DNA of 64,000 nucleotides from Torreya grandis (taxonomy: Eukaryota > Streptophyta > Pinopsida > Cupressales > Taxaceae), in assembly GCA_037957365.1 (NCBI GenBank), contig JARHVA010004227.1:582001-646000 (forward strand), given 5' to 3'. This document shows positions 36,400 to 47,078 of this stretch, piece by piece (the stretch's first letter is position 1; each line of letters starts with the position of its first letter). The position numbers and the translations under genes are program-made. Below the pieces are notes generated by a model. The model saw only the letters and a list, made by a program, of their open reading frames with translations, was not told the origin of the DNA and ran no database searches.

Positions 36400-37583
36400 T
36401 ATGATTGCCATTGATTTAATCTTTTATTTTGTGTCTCAAACTAATGCATTTAATTGTTGTATGGCATGGTTCCCTATGAAACTCACAAAATTCATGTTGA
36501 TCATATCCCCATGGAAGAGGCTTTGTTGGGTCAACTTCTCAAATAGAAGGGAGAGATATGATGTTACAATCCAATAGTTGTAGTAAAACTTTGGCTAGAG
36601 AAACTGGTAGATTGGTGAAGGTTCACCAAGGAGGTGTTGATTAAACTACTCATTGAGGGGGATCTTAAACTACATTAATTTTAGGTTGATTTTGACTCTT
36701 GTTATCATTGACCTTTACTTTGTATGGGACTTTGTTGTTACTCTTGTTTGTTATGTCTGAGATACTTTTATACTTGAGTTTACCCATTGAAATTAATTTG
36801 ACTTCTCTTTCCTTTAGTGTGTGACATAATTTAGTGAATGAAGATAATATTTTGAACATAATTGATTCATGCAAAGATAGTAGAAGACTTTGTTTGAAGA
36901 GATCCTATACCTCCTGATTAGCCATGGGGCTAGTCATCTTAGCCAAGATTGTCTTATATTGAAAAACATAATCTATGAGATGTTCATTTGAACTTTGTTT
37001 TTTGTTGACCAACTCAAGTATATGAAACTTTATCAATAATGTTGATGCTAAAGTGAGCTAGGAATATGTTGAATAAAGGGTTGAATGCATTGACTAACTA
37101 ATTTGGTAGACTATAAAACCATTGTAAATCATAGTCCTTTAGGCTTCATGGAAATATATTGTTAAGTAAACATTCATTGGGTACATAATCCAAGCATGCT
37201 ATGTGAAAATATCTCAAATGTGTCTCAATATCACCCTTGCCATCATATAGAGTAAGATTGGGTTGAACAAAACCTTGTGTCAAGGGTGTAGAAGCAATGT
37301 GATGTGACAATGGTATATGCATAAGAGTAAAAGAATCCAAATCCTACGTAGGTCTAGTGATACCTTGTTCAAGATGTAGCACCTTGGATTGAAGAGATCT
37401 TATCTCTTGCACAAGGGCTACTACATCAGGAGATAGGGATATACTAGTTATAGATGGTGGCATAGAGGTAGGTTAGGCTACTATAGAGGGTTATTGAGAC
37501 ATAGTTTCCCCCATAGCATTATTTACCACTGGTTGCTCTGAATGAATGGAAGATTCAACTTGGTTATCCTTTTTAACTTCCAT
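36400..37583 (-). pseudogene. Tat-type gag of the minus element
   Basis: The probable start ATG at 37,583 gives MEVKKDNQVESSIHSEQP. A coiled-coil-like VVALVQEIRSLQSKVLHLEQ follows, and then TLYDGKGDIETHLRYFHIAC (about 37,250-37,190). The capsid core includes HLIDYVFQYKTILAKM and LHESIMFKILSSF (about 36,980-36,830). The nucleocapsid-like finger EFCEFHREPCHTTIKCISLR (about 36,510-36,450) is the C-x2-H...H-x4-C form typical of Tat gag. Only a handful of stops and frameshifts interrupt it. The protein would form the particle. It is the best-preserved gag of the family here. Confidence 0.8.
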
Positions 37584-38534
37584 AATAGATTACAAGATAA
37601 GAGTATGATCTCAAGGTTGGTCCTAGAGTATTTCTCAAAAAAAAATTAGGATCAAATCTTTGTTGAGGACAAATTTATTTTCAACAATGGGTGGAAGTGG
37701 ATTAGTATTTCAATGTGGTGGATCATGAGCATCGGTGTGTACATCATCATTTTTATTCTCATATTGCTCATTGTTTAAATTATTCTCATTAAAATTGGTA
37801 TAATATGGATGTGTAGAATCTATAGTTGGAATCTAAACTAGTTGTTTATCCATAGTATATGGTCAAATTGAAGTAATCTAGGTGAATTCAGGAGGATTTC
37901 CACTAATTATTTTAATTTGTCTTGAAGGAAGAGATGCAAGAAACTAAGGTGGCATAAGGAAAACAAATTGGATAATAGTAGAAAAGATTAAATGGATATA
38001 ATCTAAACAAAGAATTGGAATGTGGATTAAAAGGATATGAAGCTTGAAAACATATAAGGTGATACCTCAAGAAGTAATGGGACCTAATATATGCAACTAG
38101 GGTTTGAAAGATAATTATTTTAAAATTTTATTATGAAAATTTGAAATTAAAAGTGAATTTTTGATTAAATATGCAACCAAAATTTCAAAAAAATATTGGA
38201 AAATGCTTGATTGAATAGGACCTAGTATGTGTAACTAGGGTTTTGAGAAAAATAAAAAAATTGAAATTACTATTGAATTTTGAAATTTGAATGTATTTTC
38301 TAATTTTAATATGTTAGTAAAAATTTATAAAAATGTTGGAAAATTACTGGAAAAATATTGGGACCTAGTATGGGAAACTAGGGTTTGAAAGAAAATTATT
38401 TTAAAATTTACTACTAAATTTTAAAATTTTAAATGAATTTTTTATTTAAATATTCAATTAAAATTTTCATAAATTTATAGGAAAAATTAGTATAAATTTA
38501 CCTTAGGGTTTCTAGGGTTTTCATGTGTAAATGA

Positions 38535-38552
38535 AGTATGTTGAGTTCACTA
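38535..38552 (-). promoter_or_regulatory. Candidate primer binding site of the minus element
   Basis: The minus strand reads TAGTGAACTCAACATACT, two bases after the CA end of the 5' LTR. It shares GTGAACTC with the plus element's site at 41,199. The match to a known tRNA is unclear. Confidence 0.5.
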
Positions 38553-38554
38553 AA

Positions 38555-39726
38555 TGTTTTAAAAAATTTAGGAATATTAGGGTTTTATTCCTAATTTAGT
38601 TAAAGGGTCTAGATTGATAAATTAGTAAATAATATGTAGTAAATATGCTATTGATTTGTGAAATTTATTTGTAATTAGAGATTTTCTAACAATAATAATA
38701 AGAGGAAGAAAATGGACTTAGCTTAAACTATGTTGATCTGACTGAGAAAGGGTCCGATATTCATTATGTGGGCCTAGGACACTATCATAAATAATATTTT
38801 AAATTTTATTTTTTGATTGCATAGGAGTTGCATCAATGCTATGTTCCTTTTCAGATGTTTTTATCTTGAGGATCTAAGCTTTTTTAGTTTTCCTCGATAG
38901 TTCTATGTGACCCTGTCTATAAATTTGTAAAGCCTCGCTATCAATAATTCTCCTTATAGAGCTAATTTTATTCATTTTTATGCCTTCAATATACTTGAAT
39001 AAAATGATATAAAATAGGGAAAAGGGATTAGTGTGTGTAATATGCAATGGATGTGCTTCACACCTTGTGTGTGTGCATGCTACCTACATACTAATACTCT
39101 AAAGAGGGATCAATCCATGTGTAGTTATCCCTTTGAAAGTGCTTGGTGCAATTTTGATATGAGAATGCAAGAAATGATAGATTGGATGTGTTTGAGGATG
39201 GATAGGTACTAATGTGGATATTTAGATGCACTTAGGACTATACTAGATGGTTGTATGTAGAGAATAGAGAATATTTCATGAGTGGTTTCACTTGTATTCT
39301 TGTTTGCTTGATAATTTTTACCAACCCTTTCCAAATGACCTTTGCATGGGATTTTATAGGGATCTATTGGTTATGGTTAAAATTTTCTCACATTAGTCCG
39401 ATAAGGAGAAGGGTGGGGCACCAAAATATATTGACTTTTGGGGCCAAAAATGAGCTTTGACAATAGTGCCAAAAGTGGACAGGAGTGGTATTGGTGTTAT
39501 TTTTCTAGTGTGGCGCTATTGTCCTAGGTAAAAGGGACCTAAGGGGATGGATTGGTCATGAAAATAGGGTCCTAACTCAGCTAGGGTCAGGTATGAAAGG
39601 CTATGAATTATTTGGAATCGATGAAAAAAGCCTATGAGGGTCATGAGAGCAAGCAAGAGGGAACTATGGATTGGGTTTCATTAGCCATGCTCAAGTTACC
39701 AATTTTTCCATTTTATATGACTAACA
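38555..39726 (-). repeat. 5' LTR of the minus element
   Basis: 1.17 kb, minus-strand TGTTAGTCAT...TTAAAACA. The TATA box (minus strand CTATAAAATCCC) is at about 39,349-39,360, which gives U3 of about 370 bp and R-U5 of about 800 bp. That proportion is shared with the other large LTRs in the window. Confidence 0.9.
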
Positions 39727-39911
39727 TAACCTTGGCATTGATTGTTAATTTATTTATTTATATAACATTGGATAAATAGTGTCTATTATGGTTTACATGT
39801 GATCTCTAAATTTGTGAATGTGATAAAAATCAAAATCATCACATATTATTTTGTATCCTCTAGGTTTCAAAAGAGAGGTTCCAATGGATCTCAAATTACC
39901 ACAAATAGAAT
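39727..39911 (-). pseudogene. Unidentified coding relic, middle segment
   Basis: This 185-bp island lies between two LTR elements. Its minus strand reads VDSICGNLRSIGTSLLKPRG, then YKIICDDFDFYHIHKFRDHM, and then a stop-containing tail ending SMPRL. With one copy of each target duplication kept, it continues in the same frame from ...NSYMLSHL at 47,079 and into STKIKIPLKSLRDY at 31,378. The residual reading frame across both junctions is strong evidence that the three pieces were one coding region before the insertions. The protein family is unknown to me. Confidence 0.65.
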
Positions 39912-39916
39912 CTACT

Positions 39917-41197
39917 TTTAGATACTAAAACTTTATTATACATATCATATTATTCTTGTACACTTGAAAAATACCAATGAATGATTTACCCTTTAGTTCT
40001 ACACCCTCTGTCTACTAGAAGGCTTGCATTCACAATCTCATTATTCCTAGATACTTATCTTATGTATTGACTATATCATTATAGTGACACAAATCACTTG
40101 TACGTTACATAAAACTTTAAATACGATTTATATCCTTCACTATCAATTACATACCTTAAATATTTTTCTATCCTATTGGACACTACCATTTACATAGGGA
40201 TTCTAGCATTGGCACTAGCATCTATTTTCTTTATTAAGTGTTTATACCTCAAAATTCATCCAAATTGAAAACATTTCAAAACGCATTTCTTGAACTATTT
40301 GTATTATCTAACCCTTCTATGAGATATTTTCAAAAGGTGTGGTATAAATACAAATCAAAATACTAATTATTATCAATATCTTAAATACCAAGTAATCTCC
40401 TATTTAAGCTCATTCAATAAATTGCATAACGAAGTTTTAATTCCCTATTCTTCTCTATTTATATATTAGTCATATAAGTAGTCATATTACAGGTATGAAG
40501 CATTTTAATAATATGCCATGAGTAATATTTATAAATTTACAAGCTATATCATTATATGACCTTGTATATAACATATTGCACCATTGTGCACACATAATCA
40601 CACACTTTAGGTAGAACTGCATATGTATGAGGCCCTATTTAGAGTATTAAATATTTAGGCAATGCTCGTTGATAGAGGCGTCATTGAGGTCAGCTCAACT
40701 TTTTGATCCCACTAATCCATTTTTTCAATATTGAACTAACCTAAGGTGAATAACTAGGGTTTGAGATATACATAGTCATATAAATCCTATACACATAATT
40801 CAAATAAATCAATAGAAAAGTGACAAAAAATCCTAATAGGAATAAGTGGTCATTTTTTAATACAATGAATATTATGTATAGGATAGAAGCATCCAACCAT
40901 GGATTGAATAATTAATGTAAGTGTTCAAGCCTCTAAAAATAATATTTTTAGAATCTGACGACATCATTTTTCCTACTTCCACTTTTGTAAATATTAAATC
41001 TACCTACACATCTACAAACAAGCTAAATATTATCTCTTATTTAAATTATAATTAGTAGATTATAAATTTGCATTATATTTTATATATTTATTATATTATG
41101 TTATTTGAATTAATTTAATTAGCCTATTTTATAATAGTTTTAATTTTATTAGGATATTCTACCCCTTTAACCGAAAAATTCTAAAAAGGGTTAAAAT
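39917..41197 (+). repeat. 5' LTR of the plus element
   Basis: Aligns throughout with 45,695-47,073. Shared blocks include TTTCTTTATTAAGTGTTTAT, GAGATATTTTCAAAA, TGTGCACACA, GAGGTCAGCTCAACTTTNTG, CTAAAAATAATATTTTTAGA and CTACCCCTTTAACC. The TATA box GGTATAAATAC is near 40,341. The start TG has mutated to TT and the terminal CA to AT. Confidence 0.9.
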
Positions 41198-41198
41198 T

Positions 41199-41212
41199 TG
41201 GTGAACTCGGCC
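41199..41212 (+). promoter_or_regulatory. Candidate primer binding site of the plus element
   Basis: TGGTGAACTCGGCC directly follows the 5' LTR. It begins with the TGG expected opposite a tRNA CCA end, but I cannot assign the tRNA from memory of plant acceptor stems. Confidence 0.6.
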
Positions 41213-41399
41213 TATGTGCCTTATGCAAATCCTAGCTCATTCTAGGGTTTTTAGCCTTATAAGGTTTCTACTTGTTTTATTTATTCAAAAAAATTCTATT
41301 ATTTGTATGCAACCTAGGTATAGTCCCATATTATGTGGTGTTCCTATTCAAAATCTGGGTGTACCCCTTAGGCCACCTAAAATCTCTCAAGCTAATACC

Positions 41400-43140
41400 A
41401 TGTCAACTTCTATTAATAAAGATAGTGCCAATAATGAAAATGAGAAAAATAATGAAAATAATATTATAGAATGTGAATCTAATCATGAGGATAATGAAAC
41501 ATATGAAAATAATTATCATGAACAATTAGATAAAGAGAAAGTCAAATCTATTTCATTATTTTGAGAGTGCATTCATAAATTTTTTGAATTTATCCATAAG
41601 ATCCTAAATATTATATTAAAAACTAACAAAATAAAAGGTGTTAGTGAATAACCATTTCTTTCTATTGATATGGATATTGTGGCTACTAGATATGCCTATC
41701 ACACATCCATATCAACCTCCCTCCCCTCAAGCCCAACATTGCATACTACTTCCAGTGTAGTCATGGGATATGTTTTCAAACATTTCTTCCCCAAATATCA
41801 AAAAACTATTGATACATCATCCATGGGAACAATTAATACTTTAACATAATTATCGGTTTTAATGCATTTCTCAACATAAGTGGTGTTCTCATCCCCTTTA
41901 GTGACTCCTTAAATCTCAAATATTAATCCCAATGGGTCTATTATGCAAACTATTCTCCAAGTTATTCAAGATTTGGAGGCTACGGTTACCAAAATTGAAT
42001 AAAATTATTTTAAATCAACTCATGTTATTAATTCATAATATGTATTACATAATCCTATAGCACCTAATATGTCTTTACACCCTTTTCCAACCCATTTTGT
42101 TGCACCCAAGTTCACATTTGACAATAGAAAGGGTGATCATGAATAACATCTTTGGTATTTCTATGAAACATGCCTTGATTATATTTCAAATGATAAAATT
42201 TTGACCAAATTGCTCTTAGGAGCCTAAAATATGGTTATTTAATATGGTTCTATGATTTACCACTATAATCAGTAAAAACATTAAAACCTATAAAAGATCA
42301 ATTTCTATCACATTTCTCTATCAACATCACTGAAAATATTTCATATACATAAATTATTGTGATAAAATAAGGAAAAAATAAACCTATTAATCAATATTTG
42401 TTTAGGTACAAAACAATGTTGGACCAAATGAAAAATCCAATGTTAGATAAAGAGATTCAAGACATATTTAAGAAAAGTTTACTTGCACTATTACATGAGT
42501 CCATTATCTTCAAGAAGATTAAATATTTTTATGACTTACGCCATATTTTTTGAGAGTGTGAATGAAATATATTTCATTCAATAAGCTTAAGTATGTATCA
42601 AGCACACCAACTACATATACTACCAATTTTCACATCAAACCAAACTACAAGGTAGACCCTATAGAACCTAAAAATGAAGAAACCACAATGGTTAATGTAG
42701 TGTCACAATAACCTAATCATCTCATCTTATCTAATACACTTAAGAGATAATTTAAACAATTACCTAAGTTTATAAATTTATTTATTAGGAAGTTTTTGGA
42801 GTCTCATCTCATATCTCTCCCTACTCCTATAGAGGTTGATAGGAATTAACCTCTTTAAAAAGATATGATGTTAACACATATTGTGAATATCATCAAGGTG
42901 TTAGGAATTCTAAAAATACATTCCATACCTTGAAACACAAGATCTAAGACATTATTGATAATCAACAGATTACCTTTGATGAACCTCCAAAGGATTTAAG
43001 TTCACAACCTGGTGACCATCATAACCAAAAGATGTTTAATGATCTATTACAAGATCATTATAAAATATATATAGAAGTGAAAATGGCATATAATGCATAT
43101 CCTCCTCAAACACATTATGGAAACCCATTAGATAGGATTA
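41400..43140 (+). pseudogene. Tat-type gag of the plus element
   Basis: The likely start is the ATG at 41,400 (MSTSINKDSANNENEKNN), followed by an Asn/Glu-rich N-terminus within an open frame ending at 41,564. The conserved capsid block APKFTFDNRKGDHE lies at about 42,107-42,150. LSHFSINITENISY (about 42,310-42,350), LFRYKTMLDQMKNPMLDKEI (about 42,400-42,450) and LLHESIIFKKIKYFYDLRHI (about 42,490-42,550) follow. The finger YCEYHQGV...TLKHKI lies at about 42,880-42,950, then DIIDNQQITFDEPPK. Stops and frameshifts are frequent. The order and spacing equal the gag of the minus element. Confidence 0.8.
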
Positions 43141-43189
43141 TTGTCACATTTAAATACACTATACCTCTTATGGTTTAAATACCTTCTAT

Positions 43190-43400
43190 TACGGATACCC
43201 TTCAACCAAAATGGTCAGAACATTTAATGGGACATCACAACAGGTTATTAGTGAGATTGATTTACCTTTATATGTTGGTCCATCACATGTGGTCACCACA
43301 TTTTATATTATATAATACATGGTATTATTTTACATGTTATTAAGATGAATTTGAATATATAACCTCTACATGGTACCTTTCATAGTGCATGGTTATGTTA
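43190..43400 (+). pseudogene. Protease C-terminal remnant of the plus element
   Basis: The frame from about 43,211 reads VRTFNGTSQQVISEIDLPLY and then VGPSHVVTTFYI. This is the flap-to-C-terminal part of the protease. Degraded versions of YNxLLGRPWIH and STxH follow to about 43,400. The upstream half with the D-N-G-S active site is missing, because the sequence passes from gag into this part with only about 60 bp between. The deletion removes catalytic function. Confidence 0.75.
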
Positions 43401-45682
43401 AATAAATTCATACTAATAGGGTAATTACAATTCTAATAATAGCATATGAATATCCACTTGAAAAATATTTTTACTCCAAGATAGATAATTATAAAAATTA
43501 CTAAGATGAAACATGCATGAACGGGTAAGAAAAAGGAAATACTCTTTCCTAGGTAGTTGATACTTGAGATACCATTGCACCATAGATACATAATGGACTT
43601 CACAAAGTCCTCATCTACACCTACATGGTCCACCTAATTGTTAAGAGAAAAAAAAACATGTTCCAATCACATTTTTACCAAATAAACCACATCTCACTAA
43701 ATAATGGGTTCTAAGAACCACTACTTATTCTATTACATCTTCATGACCATAGATTTGTATGAGACATATGTAAAGTACAATAGATTCTATAATTCTCAAT
43801 ATGACACCTATATATTCCCCTTAGAAGTATCACTAGTTTGATGTACCCTATTTCAATTTCAAATATTCCTATGAGCATCACTTAGATGGGATCATAGGCT
43901 AGAATTTTCCTTCCAAAAATCCAAAAAAATTCCAAGAAAATACAAAAATATTCAAATAAAATCAAACATACAAAAATTATTCATTATACACATGTTTACT
44001 AGCTATTTAGCATCTATGTTGTTTACTTTATGTTAGTATATAGCATATCATTTATTTTATGTATACACATATGTTTCATGCATACTTGAGTATGATATAG
44101 GCATACACCATATCCATGATACATTCACATATAGATGTTGGACCTCTCCTTGTCATACATGACACACCACGTTGGGGGCATATAGCTTCTAATATATCAT
44201 GATAAATACAAGTTATATTGTTGTATGACTACTTTTCCATTATCATGTTGATATTATATGCTAATGCTTACACATTCATGTACCCATTATCACATCATGT
44301 ACCATGTACTTGATATGCTATTTTACATGAATTTTTTTTCTAATGCATATATACAAGGACTAGTATGATATACTTATATTCATTTTTTATTATTCATTTA
44401 TTCACATTATCACTTCCCTCAATGTACTTATTATTTTATAATATATTGCTTATGTAAAATTTTAATATGTTCCTTGCTTATAGGCCCATGTGTCATTGAT
44501 TTTTTCTTTCTTTGTGTGGGAACACTTTAAGTGTGTGGCATTAGAACATGTCACTTGCTTGTAGTTTTCTTACACCCCCTTGATGTGACACTGAGTGACC
44601 TTATGTGTATTTCTTTTTTGAGATTTTATTTTTTATTTATAAATTTTTCCATGATCCATATCATACATATTAGGGCTTGTTGTGATCACATACTACGAGC
44701 TTCATTTATATATCTACTTAGACATGCTACTACTATATGCTACATGATTCATACATAAATAATATAATTATCTTATCCTTTTAAGGTAAGGTGACTACTA
44801 GATTCCATTCCCTTCAAATAAAAATGGGGGTATGTGATAGGGACATGACTCCACACATACACAATTGATATAATTTGATATATCTTACATGATTTAGATA
44901 TACACTTGGGTCAGAATCATATACATTTGTCACTAATATTTATGGACTTACGATAGAATTTATCATATTTATGATAGATGTTATACATAGTTATATATTA
45001 GAGGTTGCATTTTGATAAATAATTCAACTTGAGACACATTATAGGTGTATATTCTATGAAAGTGAACCAAATTTTACAAATATATAGTTAGAACATTTTA
45101 TTAAGAAGTACCATTTTTACCAAAAAGCATTATTTTGAGTGTTTCCTATATATATCAACTAGTTCCTTTTGAGATTCAGTGCCCTTGGTGACCTTATCAC
45201 TACTTCCATTTTATAGGTTGAGTTTTTTATACCACTTAACTTATATTTATTGTAATTTCACTAGTTATGTGATTGAGATTCAGTGATCTCAATAGTCATG
45301 TCATGACTTCATCTTTGCAATATATTTATGGCATAATTACCCTCAAATTTTCAATCTTTAAATCTCCAAGTTTTAGGTATAAACCACTCTTAGGTCCAAT
45401 GCTTCATAAAGAATCATATTTACAAAATAAAAGTACCAAGGGGAAATATGGTTGCATTGACACACAAGTGTTATCCCTCCTTGTTATCTTCACTTTTAAA
45501 AGCATTTTAATTATTCAAATTTAGATCGCATGCAATGATTTATACTATAGCATGCCCTTGGTTATATATTATACACCATCACTAAATTCGCCAAGTCTCG
45601 AGAAAATGAAAGGTGTGTTTTACACACCCAAGTATGCATTTATTTATTTTAACCTAGCAATTTCATCTTCATGCATTACTTA
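43401..45682 (+). other. 3' non-coding domain of the plus element
   Basis: No RT, RNase H or integrase motif is readable. An A-rich tract lies at about 43,905-43,985. The open frames at 44,531-44,758 and 45,273-45,524 show no family resemblance. AAAAATGGGGGTA followed by TGTGATAGGG at about 44,822-44,843 looks like a second polypurine tract and LTR start, but no partner was found. Confidence 0.55.
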
Positions 45683-45694
45683 TAGGAGGTAGAA
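45683..45694 (+). promoter_or_regulatory. Polypurine tract of the plus element
   Basis: TAGGAGGTAGAA directly precedes the TG of the 3' LTR. Confidence 0.7.
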
Positions 45695-45712
45695 TGTAGA
45701 TACCAAAATTTG

Positions 45713-45770
<58 letters not shown>

Positions 45771-47073
45771 TTAGGTTTATACACTCGACAGATACTAATC
45801 AAGTACCTACCCTTCAACTTTAAACCCTCTTTTTGCTTAAAGGCTCACAATTTATATCTCATTGTGCCTAATTATTAACTTATGGACCAAACTTATCATT
45901 TTGATGACCTAGATCACCTTTACATTATATAAATCTTAAATATGATTTATATATATCACTATTAATTATAGACCTTCGGCAAGTTTTTACCTTACTAGAC
46001 ACTATCATTTACATAAGGATACTAGCATAAAAACTAGTGTCCAATTTCTTTATTAAGTGTTTATACCTCAAAATTAATCCAAATTACAAATATTTCTAAA
46101 TATATGGGTCATCCTATTGGTTTTATTGAACCCTTATGTGAGATATTTTCAAAATGTGTGGTACAAATACATATAAAAATCCTTATCATTATCTATCTAG
46201 TAAATATCAAGCAAGAACCTATTCAAACTCATTAAATCAATTGTAAAATGGAGTTCTATTTCCTTATTCTTCTTTATTTCTATATCAATCATAGGAGAAG
46301 TTGTATTATAGATCTAAATCATTTAAATAGAAACCCATGAGTAGTATTTGTTAAGTTACAATATAGATCATTGCATTCCCTTACATATAGAATATTTCAC
46401 CCTTGTGCACACACAAGCCCACACTTAGGGAAGAACTACATATGTCTGAGGCCCTCCTTGGAGTATTGGCTATCTAGGTAGTGTTCATTAATAAAGGGGT
46501 CCTTGAGGTTAGCTCAACTTTGTGATCCTAATAACTTATTTTTGGTAAGGTGACCTAACCTATGGTGAATAATTAGGGTTTGAGTTATGCACAATAATAC
46601 AATACATGTGCACATAATCAAGATGCATCAATTAAAAAGTAAAAAAAAAAAATTAATAGGCATAGGCAATTCATTTTCAATATGGTGAATATTTCATACA
46701 AGAAAAAAACTACAAGTCATGGATAAAATCATTGATACAAGTGTCCATAGGTCAATGCAAGTATCCAAGCTTCTAAAAATAATATTTTTAGAATGTGATG
46801 ACTAGATATTGATCATCAATCTACCATCTTCCACCTATATACATCTCTGATCTACTTGCACATATGCAAATAAGATAAGTATTATCTCTTATTTGTGTTA
46901 TAAGTATCAGAATATCAATTGGAATTAAATTGTCTATATTTTTTAGATTTTTAGATTCATTATATTATTTCATTTGAATTAATTTAATTGGCATGATTTA
47001 CAATATTTTTATTCATCCATTTGATTTGGTTATTCTACCCCTTTAACCCATAAATTCTAAAAAGGATTAAACA
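45695..47073 (+). repeat. 3' LTR of the plus element
   Basis: Starts TGTAGATACC and ends GGATTAAACA. It contains a TA microsatellite (45,716-45,767) that is only a short AT-rich stretch in the 5' copy, so the repeat expanded after insertion. The TATA box is mutated (GTACAAATAC at about 46,161). Confidence 0.9.
45716..45767. repeat. (TA)n microsatellite in the LTR
   Basis: About 26 uninterrupted TA units inside U3 of the 3' LTR. Confidence 0.95.
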
Positions 47074-47078
47074 CTACC

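Larger units (their letters stand above)
31379..39726 (-). mobile_element. Complete non-autonomous Tat-type LTR element (gag-protease)
   Basis: 8.3 kb on the minus strand. The 5' LTR is 38,555-39,726, followed (minus strand) by a primer site, gag (37,583 to about 36,400), protease (about 36,130-35,834), 3.2 kb without coding motifs but with tandem repeats, a polypurine tract and the 3' LTR (31,379-32,570). The flanking sequence is TAAC on both sides (31,375-31,378 and 39,727-39,730). Removing the element joins two parts of a coding relic in frame. No RT, RNase H or integrase is seen. The LTRs differ at under a tenth of positions in well-aligned stretches, so this is the youngest of the three gag-protease elements. 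Confidence 0.85.
39917..47073 (+). mobile_element. Complete non-autonomous Tat-type LTR element (gag-protease)
   Basis: 7.2 kb on the plus strand: 5' LTR (39,917-41,197), primer site, gag (41,400 to about 43,140), remnant protease (about 43,190-43,400), 2.3 kb without coding motifs, a purine-rich tract and the 3' LTR (45,695-47,073). The flanking 5-mers are CTACT (39,912-39,916) and CTACC (47,074-47,078). LTR divergence is much higher than in the minus element (about a fifth of positions in compared stretches), so it is older. No RT or integrase was found. Confidence 0.85.

Noticed and set aside
43433..43633. 66-codon minus frame in the plus element
   Set aside because: It lies opposite the decayed protease tail and matches nothing. 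Treated as a shadow.
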